Shown here: in pieces, positions 1 through 11,066 of the stretch | Layout of the letters: every line of letters starts with the position of its first letter | Numbering within the stretch: the stretch's first letter is position 1 | Assembly (NCBI GenBank): GCA_028583685.1 | Contig: JAMXIF010001210.1 | Span: 11,520,170 to 11,584,169 of the forward strand | Direction of reading: 5' to 3' | DNA from: Petaurus breviceps papuanus | Taxonomy: Eukaryota > Chordata > Mammalia > Diprotodontia > Petauridae | Length of the DNA stretch: 64,000 bases | Made by a program: the position numbers and the translations under genes | Notes under the pieces: generated by a model | What the model saw: only the letters and a program-made list of their open reading frames with translations | Databases searched by the model: none | Told to the model about the DNA's origin: nothing

Positions 1-1395
1 AAAACCAAATCCCACCATAAAAGTCATGATGACAGGAACACCCAAGTCACAAACCCCAAGAAAGAAAGTAATTCCAAAATATTTACAGGATAAGCTTCAA
101 AATAAAACAAGCTTTGTCACAGGTGCAACTAGAATTACTGAAATAAGCTAATCAAGAGATTATAAAAGGGTTTCTTAATTGATTTTATAAATGAAATAAG
201 AATGCCAGTGGAAAGAACTTGAAAAAATTAGAGCTAAGACATGGAAAGAAAATTAAGAACTTTGCACAAGAAGTATAAAATCTTACTCAAGAAAGACTCT
301 TTGAAACTTAGGATGAACCAAATAGAAGTTAATAACTCTATGGAATAACAACAAGTAATATTAAACAATATCAAAAGACCAAGAAATAGAAGGCAAGGTA
401 TGCTATCTTCTACAGAAATAGCTGATCTGCAAAAGAGATAAAAGTAATTTAAAAATCATTGGACTACCTGACAAGCTGGGCATAAAATGTAATGAAACCA
501 TACCTAGATCTCTTAGAACCAAAGAGAAAAATGAAAATGTAATCCACCAGTCACTTCATGAAAGAAACCCCCAAATTAAAACACCCAGAAATCTAATAGC
601 CAAAATCAATAGCTTCCTACCTAAATAAAAATTAATGCAATAGAAAAAAAAAGAATTAAAGGACTGAGAAACCAAAGTCAGGATCACACAAGCCACCATT
701 AAACAGCAACAGAAAGCTTGAAATGAAATATTACATTAATGATTGCAATATCTATAACCTTTGGTCAAAAATTCCACTGATAAGAATGTATACCTCTCCC
801 AGGCAAGGCAAAGAAAATAAAAGGGCCCATGTATACACCAAAATAGTCACAGCAATACTTTTTTTTTTAATAAGGGTAAAGAACTGAAAAGAAATGAAAA
901 GATATCCATTAGATAGTGATATAGAAAACATTGTTTAAGATGCTTTTTTTTTAATGTGCCAGACACTGTTGTTATTCACTAAAGGACAAAAATGCAAGCA
1001 AAAAAAGACAAAAAAAGGTTCTAATCTCAAGGAGACTGTATTTTAATGATGAAGATACCAGGTAAAATTGAGAAAATTAGGACACAGTGAGAAAAGTGGT
1101 AAGAAGGATATTTGCTCAGAGGAAAGGGCACAAGGGAGGAGGTAGAAAAGTCTGGATAATAATGGGTGGATCTTGGAGTGAAGTGTGCATGGCCTATACA
1201 CCTCATGAAATGGTAATCTGGACCAGTGACTCATCAGCTAAATTACTTGGGGAATGGCTAAACAAATAATGGTGCATAGATGGATGTAATTACTACTTTG
1301 CCACTATAACTGGTAAAAGTGAAATATTTAGAGAAGCGTAGAAATTACTATGAATTAATGCAGAGTGAAGTACGAACCAGGGAAATGATTACTTA
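1..1395 (+). mobile_element. Degenerate L1 remnant, ORF1-like region joined to 3' end
   Basis: Blocks at about 300-800 resemble marsupial L1 ORF1 nucleotide sequence (a CATTGGACTACCTGA-like motif near 459 and a CCCAGAAATCTAATAGCC motif near 582). From about 820 the text switches to L1 3'-end sequence (GTAAAGAACTGAAAA near 880; GGGAATGGCTAAACAAAT near 1251; GAATTAATGCAGAGTGAAG near 1353). ORF2 is not visible between them, so this is an internally deleted L1 or an older half-L1. A non-L1 repeat interrupts it at about 955-1240. It is heavily decayed. Confidence 0.5.
955..1075 (+). repeat. Fragment of an unassigned interspersed family ('GTGCCAGACACTG' type)
   Basis: The GTGCCAGACACTGTTG motif, a run of AAAGACAAAAA and TCAAGGAGACTGTA match the series seen in at least seven other places in the window (for example 9975-10385). 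The insertion splits the L1 3' end. Confidence 0.45.
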
Positions 1396-1396
1396 A

Positions 1397-1646
1397 TTGC
1401 TTGTTGAGTCATTCATACATGTCTGACATTTCATGGACCATAGAATGCCAATTCTGTCCATGGAGTTTTCTCGGCAAAGATACTGAAATGGTTTGCTATT
1501 TCCCTCTCCAGTGTATTAAGGCAAACAGATGTAAAGTGACTTGCATAGGGTCACACAGCTAATAAGTGTCTGAGGCAGGATTTGAACTCAGGTCTTCCTG
1601 ACTCCAGGCCCAGTATTCTATCCACTCAACCACCTAGCTGCCTCCA
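1397..1646 (-). mobile_element. CORE-type tRNA-derived SINE (MAR1/WALLSI-like), full length
   Basis: The minus-strand reading gives a tRNA-like head (GGAGGCAGCTAGGTGGTTGA), a B-box-like GAGTTCAAATCCTG and CTGTGTGACCCTATGC. The distal CORE part is also present (GGAGAGGGAAATAGCAAACC, then CAGTATCTTTGCCGAGAAAA). It is inserted into L1 3' sequence. Confidence 0.8.
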
Positions 1647-1679
1647 CATAATTATTCCAGAAACATAAAAGGAAATAGC

Positions 1680-1850
1680 AAAAATGAAACTGACCATTTT
1701 GAAATTAGAATAATCAACACTGGTCAAGGAAATAGATGAGAAAATGCTCCTTATCCTTTGTATTACAGAGGTAGGAAACTATGGGTGTGGAATATTGCAT
1801 ATACTACCAGAAACTGGAAATATATTGGTTGGTTTTGTTGATTATATATA
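1680..1850 (+). mobile_element. L1 3'-end tail fragment
   Basis: The GTGGAATATTGCATATACTA and TTGGTTGGTTTTGTTGATTA motifs are typical of one marsupial L1 3' UTR variant. The fragment runs into a TA/TG microsatellite. Confidence 0.45.
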
Positions 1851-1935
1851 TATATATATGTGTGTGTGTGTATGTATGTATGTATATATATACACACATA
1901 TGTATTATATAGGCATGTATGTATATATACACAGA
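1841..1935. repeat. (TA)n(TG)n(TATG)n microsatellite
   Basis: Alternating TA, TG and TATG units continue into TACACACATATG. A short unrecognised AT-rich stretch follows. Confidence 0.85.
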
Positions 1936-1989
1936 CACATAGATATATATTCCTCAATTCAAATCATTTCTCACAATGTATGGCTCACT

Positions 1990-2990
1990 GAATAGAAGAA
2001 ATTGGAAGGCTAAATTTCTAAATAAAGTAATGTGATATAACAACAAAAGATATTATATTATAAATTATTTATATCATTTACCATTTATTGCTTCACAGAT
2101 TTGTATCATTTTCTTATATATCTTAGATATCAAAAGTATCAATCATGACTGCTAATATTTTTCCTTTTCTACAATTTTTCTTACTCTATCTGCAGTTTCA
2201 GTTGTGTGAATCCTTTTTTTTAATTTCATGTGAATAATTTATTTTCTTGTTTTTTATGATTACATACATCACATACAAAATTACCTTCCTGATTATAGTT
2301 ACAGGAATTGCCTTCTTAAAGCCTCTTTCTTTAGGATGTTACCTTTTATATTCAGGTTGAAGTTATTATTCTATATATTCTGTAAGATGCCGGTCTAAAC
2401 AACTGGTTTCTGGCAAAATGGTTTTAACTTTTTCCAGTAATTCTTGTCAAATATGGAATCTTTTCCTTAACTGATTTATGTTTTGGGGTTTACTGAACAT
2501 TGAACCAATTTTTAATTACTTTTGGTTCTTATGCATTTAATTCTTTGAACTAATCTACTTCTCCAGTACCAAATCAATCTGATGATCAATCACAACAGTT
2601 GATATTGTGGCATGACCATCTTTACAACTCAAATAGAAAATTTACTTATATATCATACGCCTATATAGAGTTTTAGAATGACATGACACAATGAAGCTTT
2701 TGCTTTAAAAGATAAATAATTATGAATAAATATGGCCCTGCAGTACACAGGGACATAGTGACCTAGTCTACTAGCATCTGAGCTAAGAAATTGTTCCCCT
2801 TGTCCCACAGATAATTTATTGTGTCCCTAAGGTGTAATTCATCCTGTAAGTAATAAAACTGAAATGGCATTAGAATCACATCATGTCAAAAATTACACTA
2901 AAAAAAATTTCATTTGCGTTAACTATAGTGCTAAATCCCCAGGAGATGGCCAGTTATTCAGAATTCACCAAGAGATGGACAGTTTCACAT
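1990..2990. other. AT-rich intron sequence, nothing recognised
   Basis: No ORF, splice-bounded exon or confident repeat is seen. Parts may be very old LINE sequence. Confidence 0.4.
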
Positions 2991-3059
2991 AGTTCAGGCA
3001 AGTTCTGACTTTTTCCCACATAAGAAGATTTGCAGCAAAGCCTAAGGAATTCCAGCAGG

Positions 3060-3620
3060 TGGGATTTTTGAGGTGCCAGTTGGAAGAGTTGGTTGAGGTA
3101 TGAAAGAATTCATTTAGACACAATTTTCTCTTAGCCATTCATTGGGAGCTTTATTCACACAAAAGCATTGTAGGTTTCCTCAAAAGAAAGCTAAATGAGA
3201 CTCCAATATTTGGGGGAATTGTGCTGATATAGAGGTTTCAGAATGGTGAAGTAGTTTTAGAGGTTTTATGGGGGTTGAAGATTAGGGAAAGGATGAGGAT
3301 TGTGGATGATATAAAATAAGGTAGACAGGGGAAATTTTATGACCCAAGGGGGTGGGGGAGAGGAGACAAGGAATTTTAAGGTCCAAGATAAAGAAGAAGT
3401 TTTATGGTATTTCAAGATAAGAGGAAGAAACTTTAGGATACCTTCAGGTTAGAGAAAAAACTAGGGGCTTCACAAGGTACTGGAAAAGCAACACTTAACC
3501 TTTAAGATACTATTAGTATCTGCATCAGGATGAGACAAGAACTTTAATAAGTAGGTCTTTAAATTTGCAAGATAGGAAATCTAGTACCATTTCAGGTGTT
3601 TGAAAGAAGGAAGGAAGAAA
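3060..3620 (-). mobile_element. Possible old LTR fragment
   Basis: The stretch at 3120-3170 reads on the minus strand as an LTR-like R region with an AATAAAG signal (GTGTGAATAAAGCTCCCAAT), followed by purine-rich low-complexity sequence. Termini and flanking duplications are not clear, so this is tentative. Confidence 0.25.
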
Positions 3621-3744
3621 GGACAAGATCAAGAGACCATGCCTAGCACTGAAAAATTCAAAGCTCTTTCACTTCTAGGCCTATCCCCCTTCAGCATTGA
3701 AGCAAACTGTTCATTAATAACATCTGGAATCTATATAACATTTT

Positions 3745-3935
3745 TGAAGTTTTCAAAATGTTTTTACAAGTATATTATTTAATATTCATAACACAGCTAT
3801 GAAATAGGAAATATAATTACCGTTCTCTTACTGATGAATCGACTGAGGTTCACATGTGAAATAGCTGGTGTATGATTGTATCATGTCAAATGCAAGTTGT
3901 TTTGACTTGACTCTTTTCACCATACCATGCTTCTC
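3745..3935 (-). mobile_element. MIR-like SINE remnant
   Basis: The TTTAATATTCATAACACAGCTATGAAATAGG and GATGAATCGACTGAGGTTCA blocks match the distal CORE half of MIR-like SINEs. It is very diverged. Confidence 0.4.
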
Positions 3936-4129
3936 CCTCATGTAAAAAACCCTAACGGGTCAGGGGAGAGGTGGGAAACAGAGGAATAGTGCTTGCTGGA
4001 CCAGCTAGACTTTTTGTATATTAGTCATCTACCCTCCAATGCACAACTGTATCTCCTCCCCTGAAGTACACATGATTTCCAAGAGAATCTAGGTGTGTCA
4101 CCATGTTGCAAATATTTTGCATTTGCATT

Positions 4130-4245
4130 TACTTATCTGCATACATATTATTTTCTCCAGTAGACAGAAAGTTCCTTGAGGACAGAGAGGATCTTCTTAT
4201 TACACGTGGTATCCCTAGTACCTATCACAGTGCTTGGCTAAACTA
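4130..4245 (+). mobile_element. L2-like LINE 3' end
   Basis: AAGTTCCTTGAGGACAGAGA, GGTATCCCTAGTACCTA and CACAGTGCTTGGCT are in the order of an L2 3' terminus. Confidence 0.5.
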
Positions 4246-4440
4246 GATTTGTGATTTAATTAGTTTAGGGCCTTCCCAGAGAAGAAACTCCTCCTACCAA
4301 TAGAACTTGGTACCTACTCTACAATTTAGAAGGGTGTCTTTTATTCTACCGTGTTATGGAAATGCTTTTTTGTTCCATGAACTGAAAATAAAATAAATTT
4401 TTATATAAATAAAATTAAATTAATTTAAAAACAGTGAAAT

Positions 4441-4630
4441 GGGGGCAGCTCAGTGGCACAGTGAATAGAGCACTGACTCTGGAGTCAGAAGGACCTGAGT
4501 TCAAATCCAGCCTCAGACATAACACCAAAAAAAAAAAAAAAACCTAGCCATGTGACCTTGGGCAAGTCACTTAACCCCAATTACCCGACCTTCCCCCCTC
4601 CAAAAAGCAAAAAACAAAAAAGCAACAACA
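4441..4630 (+). mobile_element. Short tRNA-derived marsupial SINE
   Basis: The head GGGGGCAGCTCAGTGGCACA, the middle GAGTTCAAATCCAGCCTCAG, the box TGACCTTGGGCAAGTCACTT and an A/C-rich tail are complete. The 14-bp flanking repeats AAAAACAGTGAAAT (4427-4440) and AAAAACAGTTAAAT (4631-4644) differ at one base and mark the insertion. Confidence 0.9.
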
Positions 4631-4637
4631 AAAAACA

Positions 4638-4745
4638 GTTAAATGATTTACCCAGGGTAAGACAAATACTATATATCAAAAGAGGGTCTTGACCCCTCAT
4701 CTTCCTGATTCAAAGGTTAGCTCCTTATCCAGTATGCCATTCAGT
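4638..4745 (-). mobile_element. MIR-like SINE remnant
   Basis: ATGATTTACCCAGGGTAAG and AGCTCCTTATCCAGTATGCC match the minus strand of a MIR-type SINE. It adjoins the younger SINE. Confidence 0.45.
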
Positions 4746-5143
4746 CTTAATAAATGACAGTTAATTTTAAAAACTTGCTTGTAAAATTTCCTGATATATT
4801 GAATTTAAAGCATCTCCTGTAGTGCTTATGATCTGTCAGAAATAAATTCAATACTGAGTATGTCAACAAGGCAGTCAATTTTTGTTTCCTATGTACTACT
4901 TTTCACTTTTATCACCCAATGAAATGTTTAAGGTGACATGTAACATGTGCTGTCATAATATATAGATTGGAGTTGTATATAGATTACATGGATACCTTTA
5001 AGGTATTTTATCCAACGGGTAATAGGATGAATGATTTTCAAGACTGAGCCCTGGGATACGTACCCAGAAGGAAGGCTCATGTTTATTTATACAAAACAAC
5101 TTGACTTGTAACTGATTTTTCCTTCTCATACTTTGTTTTTCAG

Positions 5144-5238
5144 CTGAACTTTGTTTTATTTCTCAACACCGTGAGGGTCCTGGCCACTAAAATATGGGAG
5201 ACCAATGCTGTTGGGTATGATACAAGAAAACAATACAG
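5144..5238 (+). CDS. PTH2R: PTH2R exon: end of TM5 and third intracellular loop
   Basis: This is an internal coding exon of the parathyroid hormone 2 receptor, a class B (secretin-type) GPCR at the plasma membrane that responds to TIP39 and, in some species, PTH, and signals mainly through Gs and cAMP. The exon follows a pyrimidine-rich acceptor ending TTTTTCAG and ends before a GTAACT donor. It is 95 nt: 31 codons plus two bases, so the next intron is phase 2. It encodes the cytoplasmic end of TM5 ([10 protein letters not shown]) and ICL3 with the PTH-receptor signature [12 protein letters not shown] followed by DTRKQY; the split codon AG|A makes the next Arg. The opening CTG is taken as a whole codon, as in the human protein (from memory). 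I see no upstream exon within 1-5143. PTH1R also has RVLATK, but IWETNA and the matching downstream exons favour PTH2R. Confidence 0.93.
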
Positions 5239-5639
5239 GTAACTCAGATAGGATTCCATCAAAAGCTGATGTGATGTCCCTGTGTAAGAAAAAATCAGAA
5301 GTCAAAGAAACAAATATTTGTGAGAAATGTCTGACTGATTCAACTGTCCTCGTTTCCTTTGTTTCATTGGTATAGCTGATTGAAAAGCATGGATATATTT
5401 CATGAAAATATAAATGAGGTTTATAAACATAATTATTATTCTTGGTAAATAGCATAGCATGAATTTTCTTTCACTTAAAATGTTTTAAACTGGCCTACTT
5501 TGAATAAACAACAGGTTTTCTTGAGTACAAAAACAGTGAGCATTCCCTGGAAATGATCAAGATCATGTATCTGTTTTGCTTAGAGTCCTAGAATCTCAAT
5601 TAGAAAGGCCATTGTTCTCCCTATGTAATACCTAAATGA

Positions 5640-6900
5640 GAATCCCTGCTATAATACACAAGTCATCTTCCCTAGGTGAGGAGGACCCCAGCTGTTTCCC
5701 GAAGAAACCCATTGTATTTTGCAAATAGTTAAGCTGTTTTTCAAAACTTAAATCCTCTTGCTTTATCATCAACATTACTTCTCTTTGTGTTTTTATAATT
5801 TCATTCTTGGGAATTACTATCCTTCCTGGGTCAATTTCCCCTGTCAAAATTTAGTCCAAACTATCGTACTTGTCTTTTTTCTGAGTACTTTAAAATTTGC
5901 TATCCAAATCTAGGGTACATGTCAGACTATTCTCAGCTGTTCTCTCTTCTAACAAATTCTAGAAGAGAATAAATGTTTTTCTCATCTTTTCCACCCCAGT
6001 GAGCAGTTTTTCCTTTCTGGTGAAAATCAGGTCCAGAATAGAGTTCCCACTTATTGATTTTGGAGAATATTATTCTTTAGATAAACTAAGAAAGAACTCG
6101 CGCACATGTCCAAATAATTAAAGACTACTGTCATTGCAGTAGCACCCCTCTGTTCCCCATTTTTGATCTGTTCTCTGAACACAATGATTTCCCCATTCTG
6201 TAGAAATAGTTTGGCATATATGCCATGATATCAGTTATTGGATAGTGACACTTCATTTATCTTTAATTAAATGCCCTTTACTATGCATTCCCCTTCTGGT
6301 TCCTGGATTTTCTCATCTAAATATACCTTCTTAATATACAATGCTATTCCAGGCCCACTCCCCTTTTCATATCTTTTATGGTTTTTTTTAAGGTGTGCCC
6401 TTCTCAACTTAAATGTTAGCAACACCTACCTGTGAAGTCAGATTTGCCTTTTGTCATTAGGGCCTATAATTCATCTTTTTAGCCCATATTTTGTGCATTT
6501 GTGTATAGATTTTGGGTCCATGGTTTAAGTATTGAAATACAGTATGTTTCTTGGATTCTGTATCCTATGAATTTAGACACATACTTACAACTTCTCATTC
6601 CACACTGTTGTTATACTTAGTAATAACAGTTTGGTGGATATGCAAATGCAATTTTCTTCTCTTTGTGATTAAATTTGCAAGAAAAACAATTTTCACTATC
6701 ACTTGTTAAGTGCTTTCTATTCCTGGCTAGAATTGTGTGATGCCTATATTTTAACTTGTGCCACAGAAATCCACATCCCATTCTCAACCAGCAGTTCCAT
6801 TTCAAAACTACCTTTCTCTTCAGAAGCCCTCACTTTATAATCTGCATAAGTGATGAAAACACCATCTGATATATTCAGTTTCTTGACCAAGACTTGAGAA
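5640..6900 (-). mobile_element. Possible old non-LTR LINE remnant
   Basis: Phrases such as AAAATCAGGTCCAGAATAG near 6025 and CAATGCTATTCCAGGCCCAC near 6340 recall a decayed, repeated vertebrate family (possibly CR1/L3-like endonuclease region) in reverse orientation. This is from memory only; no intact motif is readable. Confidence 0.25.
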
Positions 6901-7116
6901 TCTTTAGCAAAGCTTTCTAGATTTCTTCTGGCAATATCACATTTAAGCCCACATGAATGCCCATAAGTGCATATTGACTATTTTATAAGACAAAACAAAA
7001 GGTTCCATCAGGTTGTAGATCTGCCACCAGGAAGACAGTAGATCTCTGCTCTTCTCAGGTCAACAAATAGCAGTTCCAATTCTTCTCAGCACCAAGAAAG
7101 GCAGCATAATGTGGGC

Positions 7117-7317
7117 CAGTGGTGTCAAATTCAAAAAGAAAAGGGAGGCACTGATTGGTACATAATGATCCCTATAGGACAGACCTAGTTTTTAAATATA
7201 ATGTTATATCTGTTTTAGTATATTTTTACTTATTTCATTAACTGTTTCCCGATTACGTCTTAATCTGGTTCAGGCAACACTTGGGAGTGTTGCATTCTGC
7301 TTTTTTGGACACCTCTG
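7117..7317 (+). mobile_element. Non-autonomous hAT-like DNA transposon
   Basis: The ends are inverted repeats: CAGTGGTGTCAAA at the left and the complement of CAGAGGTGTCCAAA at the right. The element is 201 bp and has no coding capacity. The 8-bp flanks ATGTGGGC and TTGTAAAG match at only 4 of 8 positions, so the target duplication has decayed or is not certain. A truncated inverted-orientation relative is at 29311-29450. Confidence 0.6.
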
Positions 7318-7319
7318 TT

Positions 7320-7515
7320 GTAAAGAATAAGACATTAAATAGACTTGGAATCAAAGAGTCCTCAATTTCAAATACTACCTTTTACATTTCTTAACTTTGT
7401 GACTCTGGGCAAATCATTTAATTTCTCTGCATCTTTGTTTCCTTAATTGAAAAAAAAAAATGAGTGAACTGGACCAAATGATCTCTAAGTCCCTTTCAAC
7501 TCTAAATCCTATGGC
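7320..7515 (+). mobile_element. MIR-like SINE
   Basis: TTGTGACTCTGGGCAAATCA, then CTGCATCTTTGTTTCCTTAA, then CAAATGATCTCTAAGTCCC follow the MIR-type order. Confidence 0.65.
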
Positions 7516-8020
7516 CACCACTCCTCCTTTTCTTCCAGATGATCTTTCATTTGACAGCACCTATGAAGAAATAGTATATTTTGGAGGATAAGGCACTGCT
7601 TCCTTTTCATAGTATATGGTTGCCACCTCTTCAGGAAGAGTCCTGTAATTATTTCCTGTTAGTCATTGGTTCTTCTTCCCTTTCTACCTTGGACCACATT
7701 CTTCCACCTCATGATATCTCACTATCAGAGATATCTTGGTGTTGTTTTATTATTAGTAGTATTAAGTTTGCTTTGTTTTCATATTGAAGCCCTTGGAGAA
7801 TTGCTATTGCAATCTGCTTATGAATTTTTTTCAAATCAGGAGCTATCACTTTTCTTCTCACCTCATTAGCATCTCACTAAAAACTTCCTGGTCACAATCA
7901 ACCTCCTTCCCTTTCTCTCCTTGACAACTATCTTACTTTGTGATACCAAATATATTCTCATCCTTCCAGAGTCCCCAAAATGTTTTCACAATTCCTTCTC
8001 CTGTCTCTTCTCCCATGAAG

Positions 8021-8478
8021 TGTAGTTAGGAAATCCAGTAGGACAAGTCTGAGGATGCTGTACCCATTCTTTCAACCTACTTAGCGCCAGCAACTGATGT
8101 TTGTAGGACAGATGGTGAACAAAAGAGTCGGGCTAGGCCAGCATAGTTAGACAACAATGCTGCTTTAATGGAGTAGTATAGTTGATTATATTTTTCTTGC
8201 TTATACATGGAAAGTTTTACAGTGAACTTTGGATAACCAGTTTCTCAGGAATGCACTCAGATAAATATAGATCTCAGCAAAGACCTTGACTAGCAAGCTG
8301 CTTCCTGCATGTCCAGACTGCTTGTAGCAGACAAAGCAATATTTCTCGATACTGATTGCCAAATATTCTTTTGGGGAAAGATATGGCACAGCTGCCCAGA
8401 GGAGCCTTGCATCCTCCCAGATCTTGGACATCTGCTCAAGAATACATTAGACTTGGCCCCCCACAACTTAATCCAACA
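8021..8478 (-). mobile_element. Possible solo LTR (458 bp)
   Basis: The segment has 5'-TGTAGTTAGG and CCAACA-3' termini (TG...CA), and a minus-strand ATTAAA-type signal in CTCCATTAAAGCAGC. The 5-bp flanks do not match. No family assignment is possible; it is not one of the four-copy LTR family further right. Confidence 0.3.
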
Positions 8479-8694
8479 AAATGTTTCAAGAACGTTCAGA
8501 CGTGCTGAGTGTACTCTTCACCCTTAGAAAATGAAGTGCTCATTATCTAGGGGAGATTTGAAAAGAGGTCTCTTTGATTCCAAGTGGAAAACTTGAATAT
8601 TTACTCCTATAATCAAAGCCTTCGACTTGAATAGGAGTTTTAGATCTATCATCAGAGCATATGAAAATGGTATTCTTCTTCCATAGATTTAATA

Positions 8695-8795
8695 AAACAC
8701 GCAAGCTTGAAAGGACCTTGGAGATCATTCTAATCCAATCACATCACTTAATAGATGAGGAAAGGTAACTTGGCCAAGGTCACATGCCTTCAAGC
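8695..8795 (-). mobile_element. MIR-like SINE remnant (distal part)
   Basis: GGACCTTGGAGATCATTCTA and AGATGAGGAAAGGTAAC followed by GGCCAAGGTCACATG are characteristic. Confidence 0.5.
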
Positions 8796-9484
8796 CTGTT
8801 CTGCTTCTCAAGAAATGTTCAAGTGGACAATAAATAATAATAAGAAAAAATTGCCTTAATAAACTTTAGATAGGTCAGTATTTGTAATCAGTCATTAGGA
8901 TAATGTTTTGTCTACAAGAACAATAATGAGACCTCTGAAATACAGAGGAAAAATGAAATTTTCTTAGCCCTATAGCCCCTCCCCATGATAATCACATGGT
9001 AACTAATGTAGGTTGAGTTATGGAACAAATATTTGTTCCTTCTCTTTCTCCTTAGATATGATCTTAATATCACTGGCAATAAAAACATCATTGTCAATGA
9101 AAAAATATGGCATACCCCACATTTCATAAAGGAAAGAGTACAACAAACAATATACAGTTCTGTCTCTTCATTGCTTACTCTGCCATGTTCTTCCTCATGC
9201 CTACCTAAGCTCAATTTTCTTTGCCATGTCTAACACTTTCTTTCTTATATCCTTGTGAAAAATGAAGTCTCAGTGATGTAATCTTAGCATAAGCAAAAAA
9301 TTTTAGATTTCATTTTTGGTTTTGGATGCTGGATTTGGGGAGAATTTGAATACTCTCCCCACATATAAAAAGATGGTTTTTCTGGGGAGGGTTCCTCCAA
9401 CTAGGACTAGAGCTAGAGTTTCTTTTCCTAAACAGAAACTAGTTGCTACATATAGATAACCCTTTAAAGAATGCTAGTATTTGC

Positions 9485-9620
9485 TACTGTAATTTGTAAT
9501 ATGGAGTGGTAGAAAGGGCCCTAGGTTTGAGTTCCAGTTCTGCCATTTGCTACCTTGGGTATGACCTTGAGTGAATCCCTTCATCTCACCAAGCCAGAGG
9601 GTCCTTCTAACTGTAAATCT
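9485..9620 (+). mobile_element. MIR-like SINE
   Basis: GGTTTGAGTTCCAGTTCTGCC, TGACCTTGAGTGAATCCCTT and GAGGGTCCTTCTAACTGTAA match a MIR-type element on the plus strand. Confidence 0.55.
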
Positions 9621-9890
9621 CTGGCTTCCTTCAAGACTCAGCTCAAATACAACCTTAGATAGAAGACCTTTCCCAATCTTCCCTTCATCCCTCCCCATTC
9701 AAAGTTAATTTTTATTTGCTCTATCTGTTTCTTATCTATGCCTAGTTATGTATGTATTCTCTTGCATTAGAATGAAAATTCTTTTAGTGTGTGTGTGGGG
9801 GGGAGAACTACTTACATTTTTTATCAGAATTTAGCACACTGCCTGAAACAAAATAACCACTTAAATGCTTATTAAATTATTGTTTGGACC
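9621..9890 (+). mobile_element. L2-like LINE 3' end
   Basis: CTTCCTTCAAGACTCAGCTC, then GAAGACCTTTCCCAATCTTCC, then GCACACTGCCTGAAAC and ACTTAAATGCTTATTAAA follow the L2 3'-terminal order. Confidence 0.65.
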
Positions 9891-9974
9891 TACAAGAAAT
9901 ATTTCCTTTTCACAAAGAGAGATACATCCTGACCACTCCTGATTTAAGCCTTCAGAATCAAATTATCCATTGTC

Positions 9975-10385
9975 AGTTAATAAACAAGCATTTATTAAAC
10001 TTTAGATAGTCAGTCAATAAATACTTATTAAGCACTTATGTGCCCCAGGCACTGATAATCACTGGAAATAAAAAAAGAGGCAAAAGATGGTCCCTTCCCT
10101 CCAGGAGCTTACAATTTAATGGGAATGGATGAAATAATCCCAACAATCTCAAGAAGTTTGTCTTATGGGTGAGAAGTAGATATATAAATGTATGCAGAAA
10201 AACTACAAAAAGAATAAGTATAAATACATGTAATGTAGTTAAATGCAAGTTAGTTTGAGAAGAAGGGTACTGGGGGGAGGGGGAAGGGGGGAATCAATAA
10301 AGGCTTCATGCAATAGGCCATCCTTGAGTCTTGTAGGAAGAGAAACATCCTGGGAAGTGGGAGGGAGGAATGACATCATTCCAAG
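9975..10385 (+). repeat. Unassigned interspersed family, long copy
   Basis: CAATAAATACTTATTAAGCAC, TGCCCCAGGCACTGATAAT, CCCTCCAGGAGCTTACAAT, a GGGGGGAGGGGGAAGG stretch and TAAAGGCTTCATGCAATAGG recur in the same order at 13548, 33125, 38405 and 60008. I recognise the family as recurrent but cannot name it. Confidence 0.6.
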
Positions 10386-10606
10386 TATGGGAAATGGCCA
10401 ATGACATTCCACATTATAGTTTAATACAAATATATAAGGTGATTATGCCTTTGTTTAACTTCTAATTGGTCTTTCTAATTGGTAAGAGTTCTTGACTCTT
10501 TGTGAGCTACTAAGAAATGTTCATGCCATCATTTAATCTATCTCCAAGCCTTCTGTTCACTTGCTCTCAAGCCTCCCTTGAGATGGCCTTTTAAAAAAAA
10601 TATTGT

Positions 10607-10752
10607 GGGGGCGGCCAGGTAGCACAGTGAGTAAGAGCACCAGCTTCAGTGTCGGGATGACATGTGGATCAAATCTAGGCTCAGACACTTATTACCCACC
10701 CAGGAACACCTGGCTGTGTAACCTTGAGCAAGTTACTTAACCCCAATTGCTT
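10607..10752 (+). mobile_element. tRNA-derived SINE, first unit of a tandem pair
   Basis: The unit has GGGGCGGCCAGGTAGCACAGTG as its head, then GGATCAAATCTAGGCTCAG, and ends TTAACCCCAATTGCTTA. It shares uncommon differences with the next unit (GTGAGTAAGAG; AACCTTGAGCAAGTTAC). Confidence 0.8.
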
Positions 10753-10753
10753 A

Positions 10754-10901
10754 GGGGTGGCCAGGTGGCTCAGTGAGTAAGAGTACAGGTTCCAGTGTTA
10801 GGATGACCTGGGGATCAAATCTGGGCTCAGATACTTAGCACCACACCCAGAAATAATTGGCTGTGTAACCTTGAGCAAGTTACTTAACCCCAATTGCTTT
10901 T
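10754..10901 (+). mobile_element. tRNA-derived SINE, second unit of a tandem pair
   Basis: The second unit begins directly after the first with no A-tail or target repeat between, giving a period of about 147 bp. It ends in an A-run 12 bases before the assembly gap. Confidence 0.8.
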
Positions 10902-10913
10902 AAAAAAAAATGT

Positions 10914-11013
10914 NNNNNNNNNNNNNNNNNNNNNNNNNNNNNNNNNNNNNNNNNNNNNNNNNNNNNNNNNNNNNNNNNNNNNNNNNNNNNNNNNNNNNNN
11001 NNNNNNNNNNNNN
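10914..11013. other. Assembly gap (100 N)
   Basis: Exactly 100 N bases. This round size usually stands for a gap of unknown length. A SINE tandem pair lies on the left and a (TA)n tract on the right; both are hard to assemble. Confidence 0.99.
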
Positions 11014-11017
11014 AACA

Positions 11018-11064
<47 letters not shown>
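11018..11064. repeat. (TA)n microsatellite beside the gap
   Basis: About 23 TA units follow the N run, and the true length is unknown because of the gap. The 11155-10880 minus and 10894-11091 plus reading frames across the Ns are artefacts. Confidence 0.95.

Positions 11065-11066
<2 letters not shown>

Noticed and set aside
4441-4630. tRNA gene
   Set aside because: The tRNA-like boxes belong to a SINE head with an A-rich tail and target duplications; no cloverleaf with an intact acceptor stem is evident.
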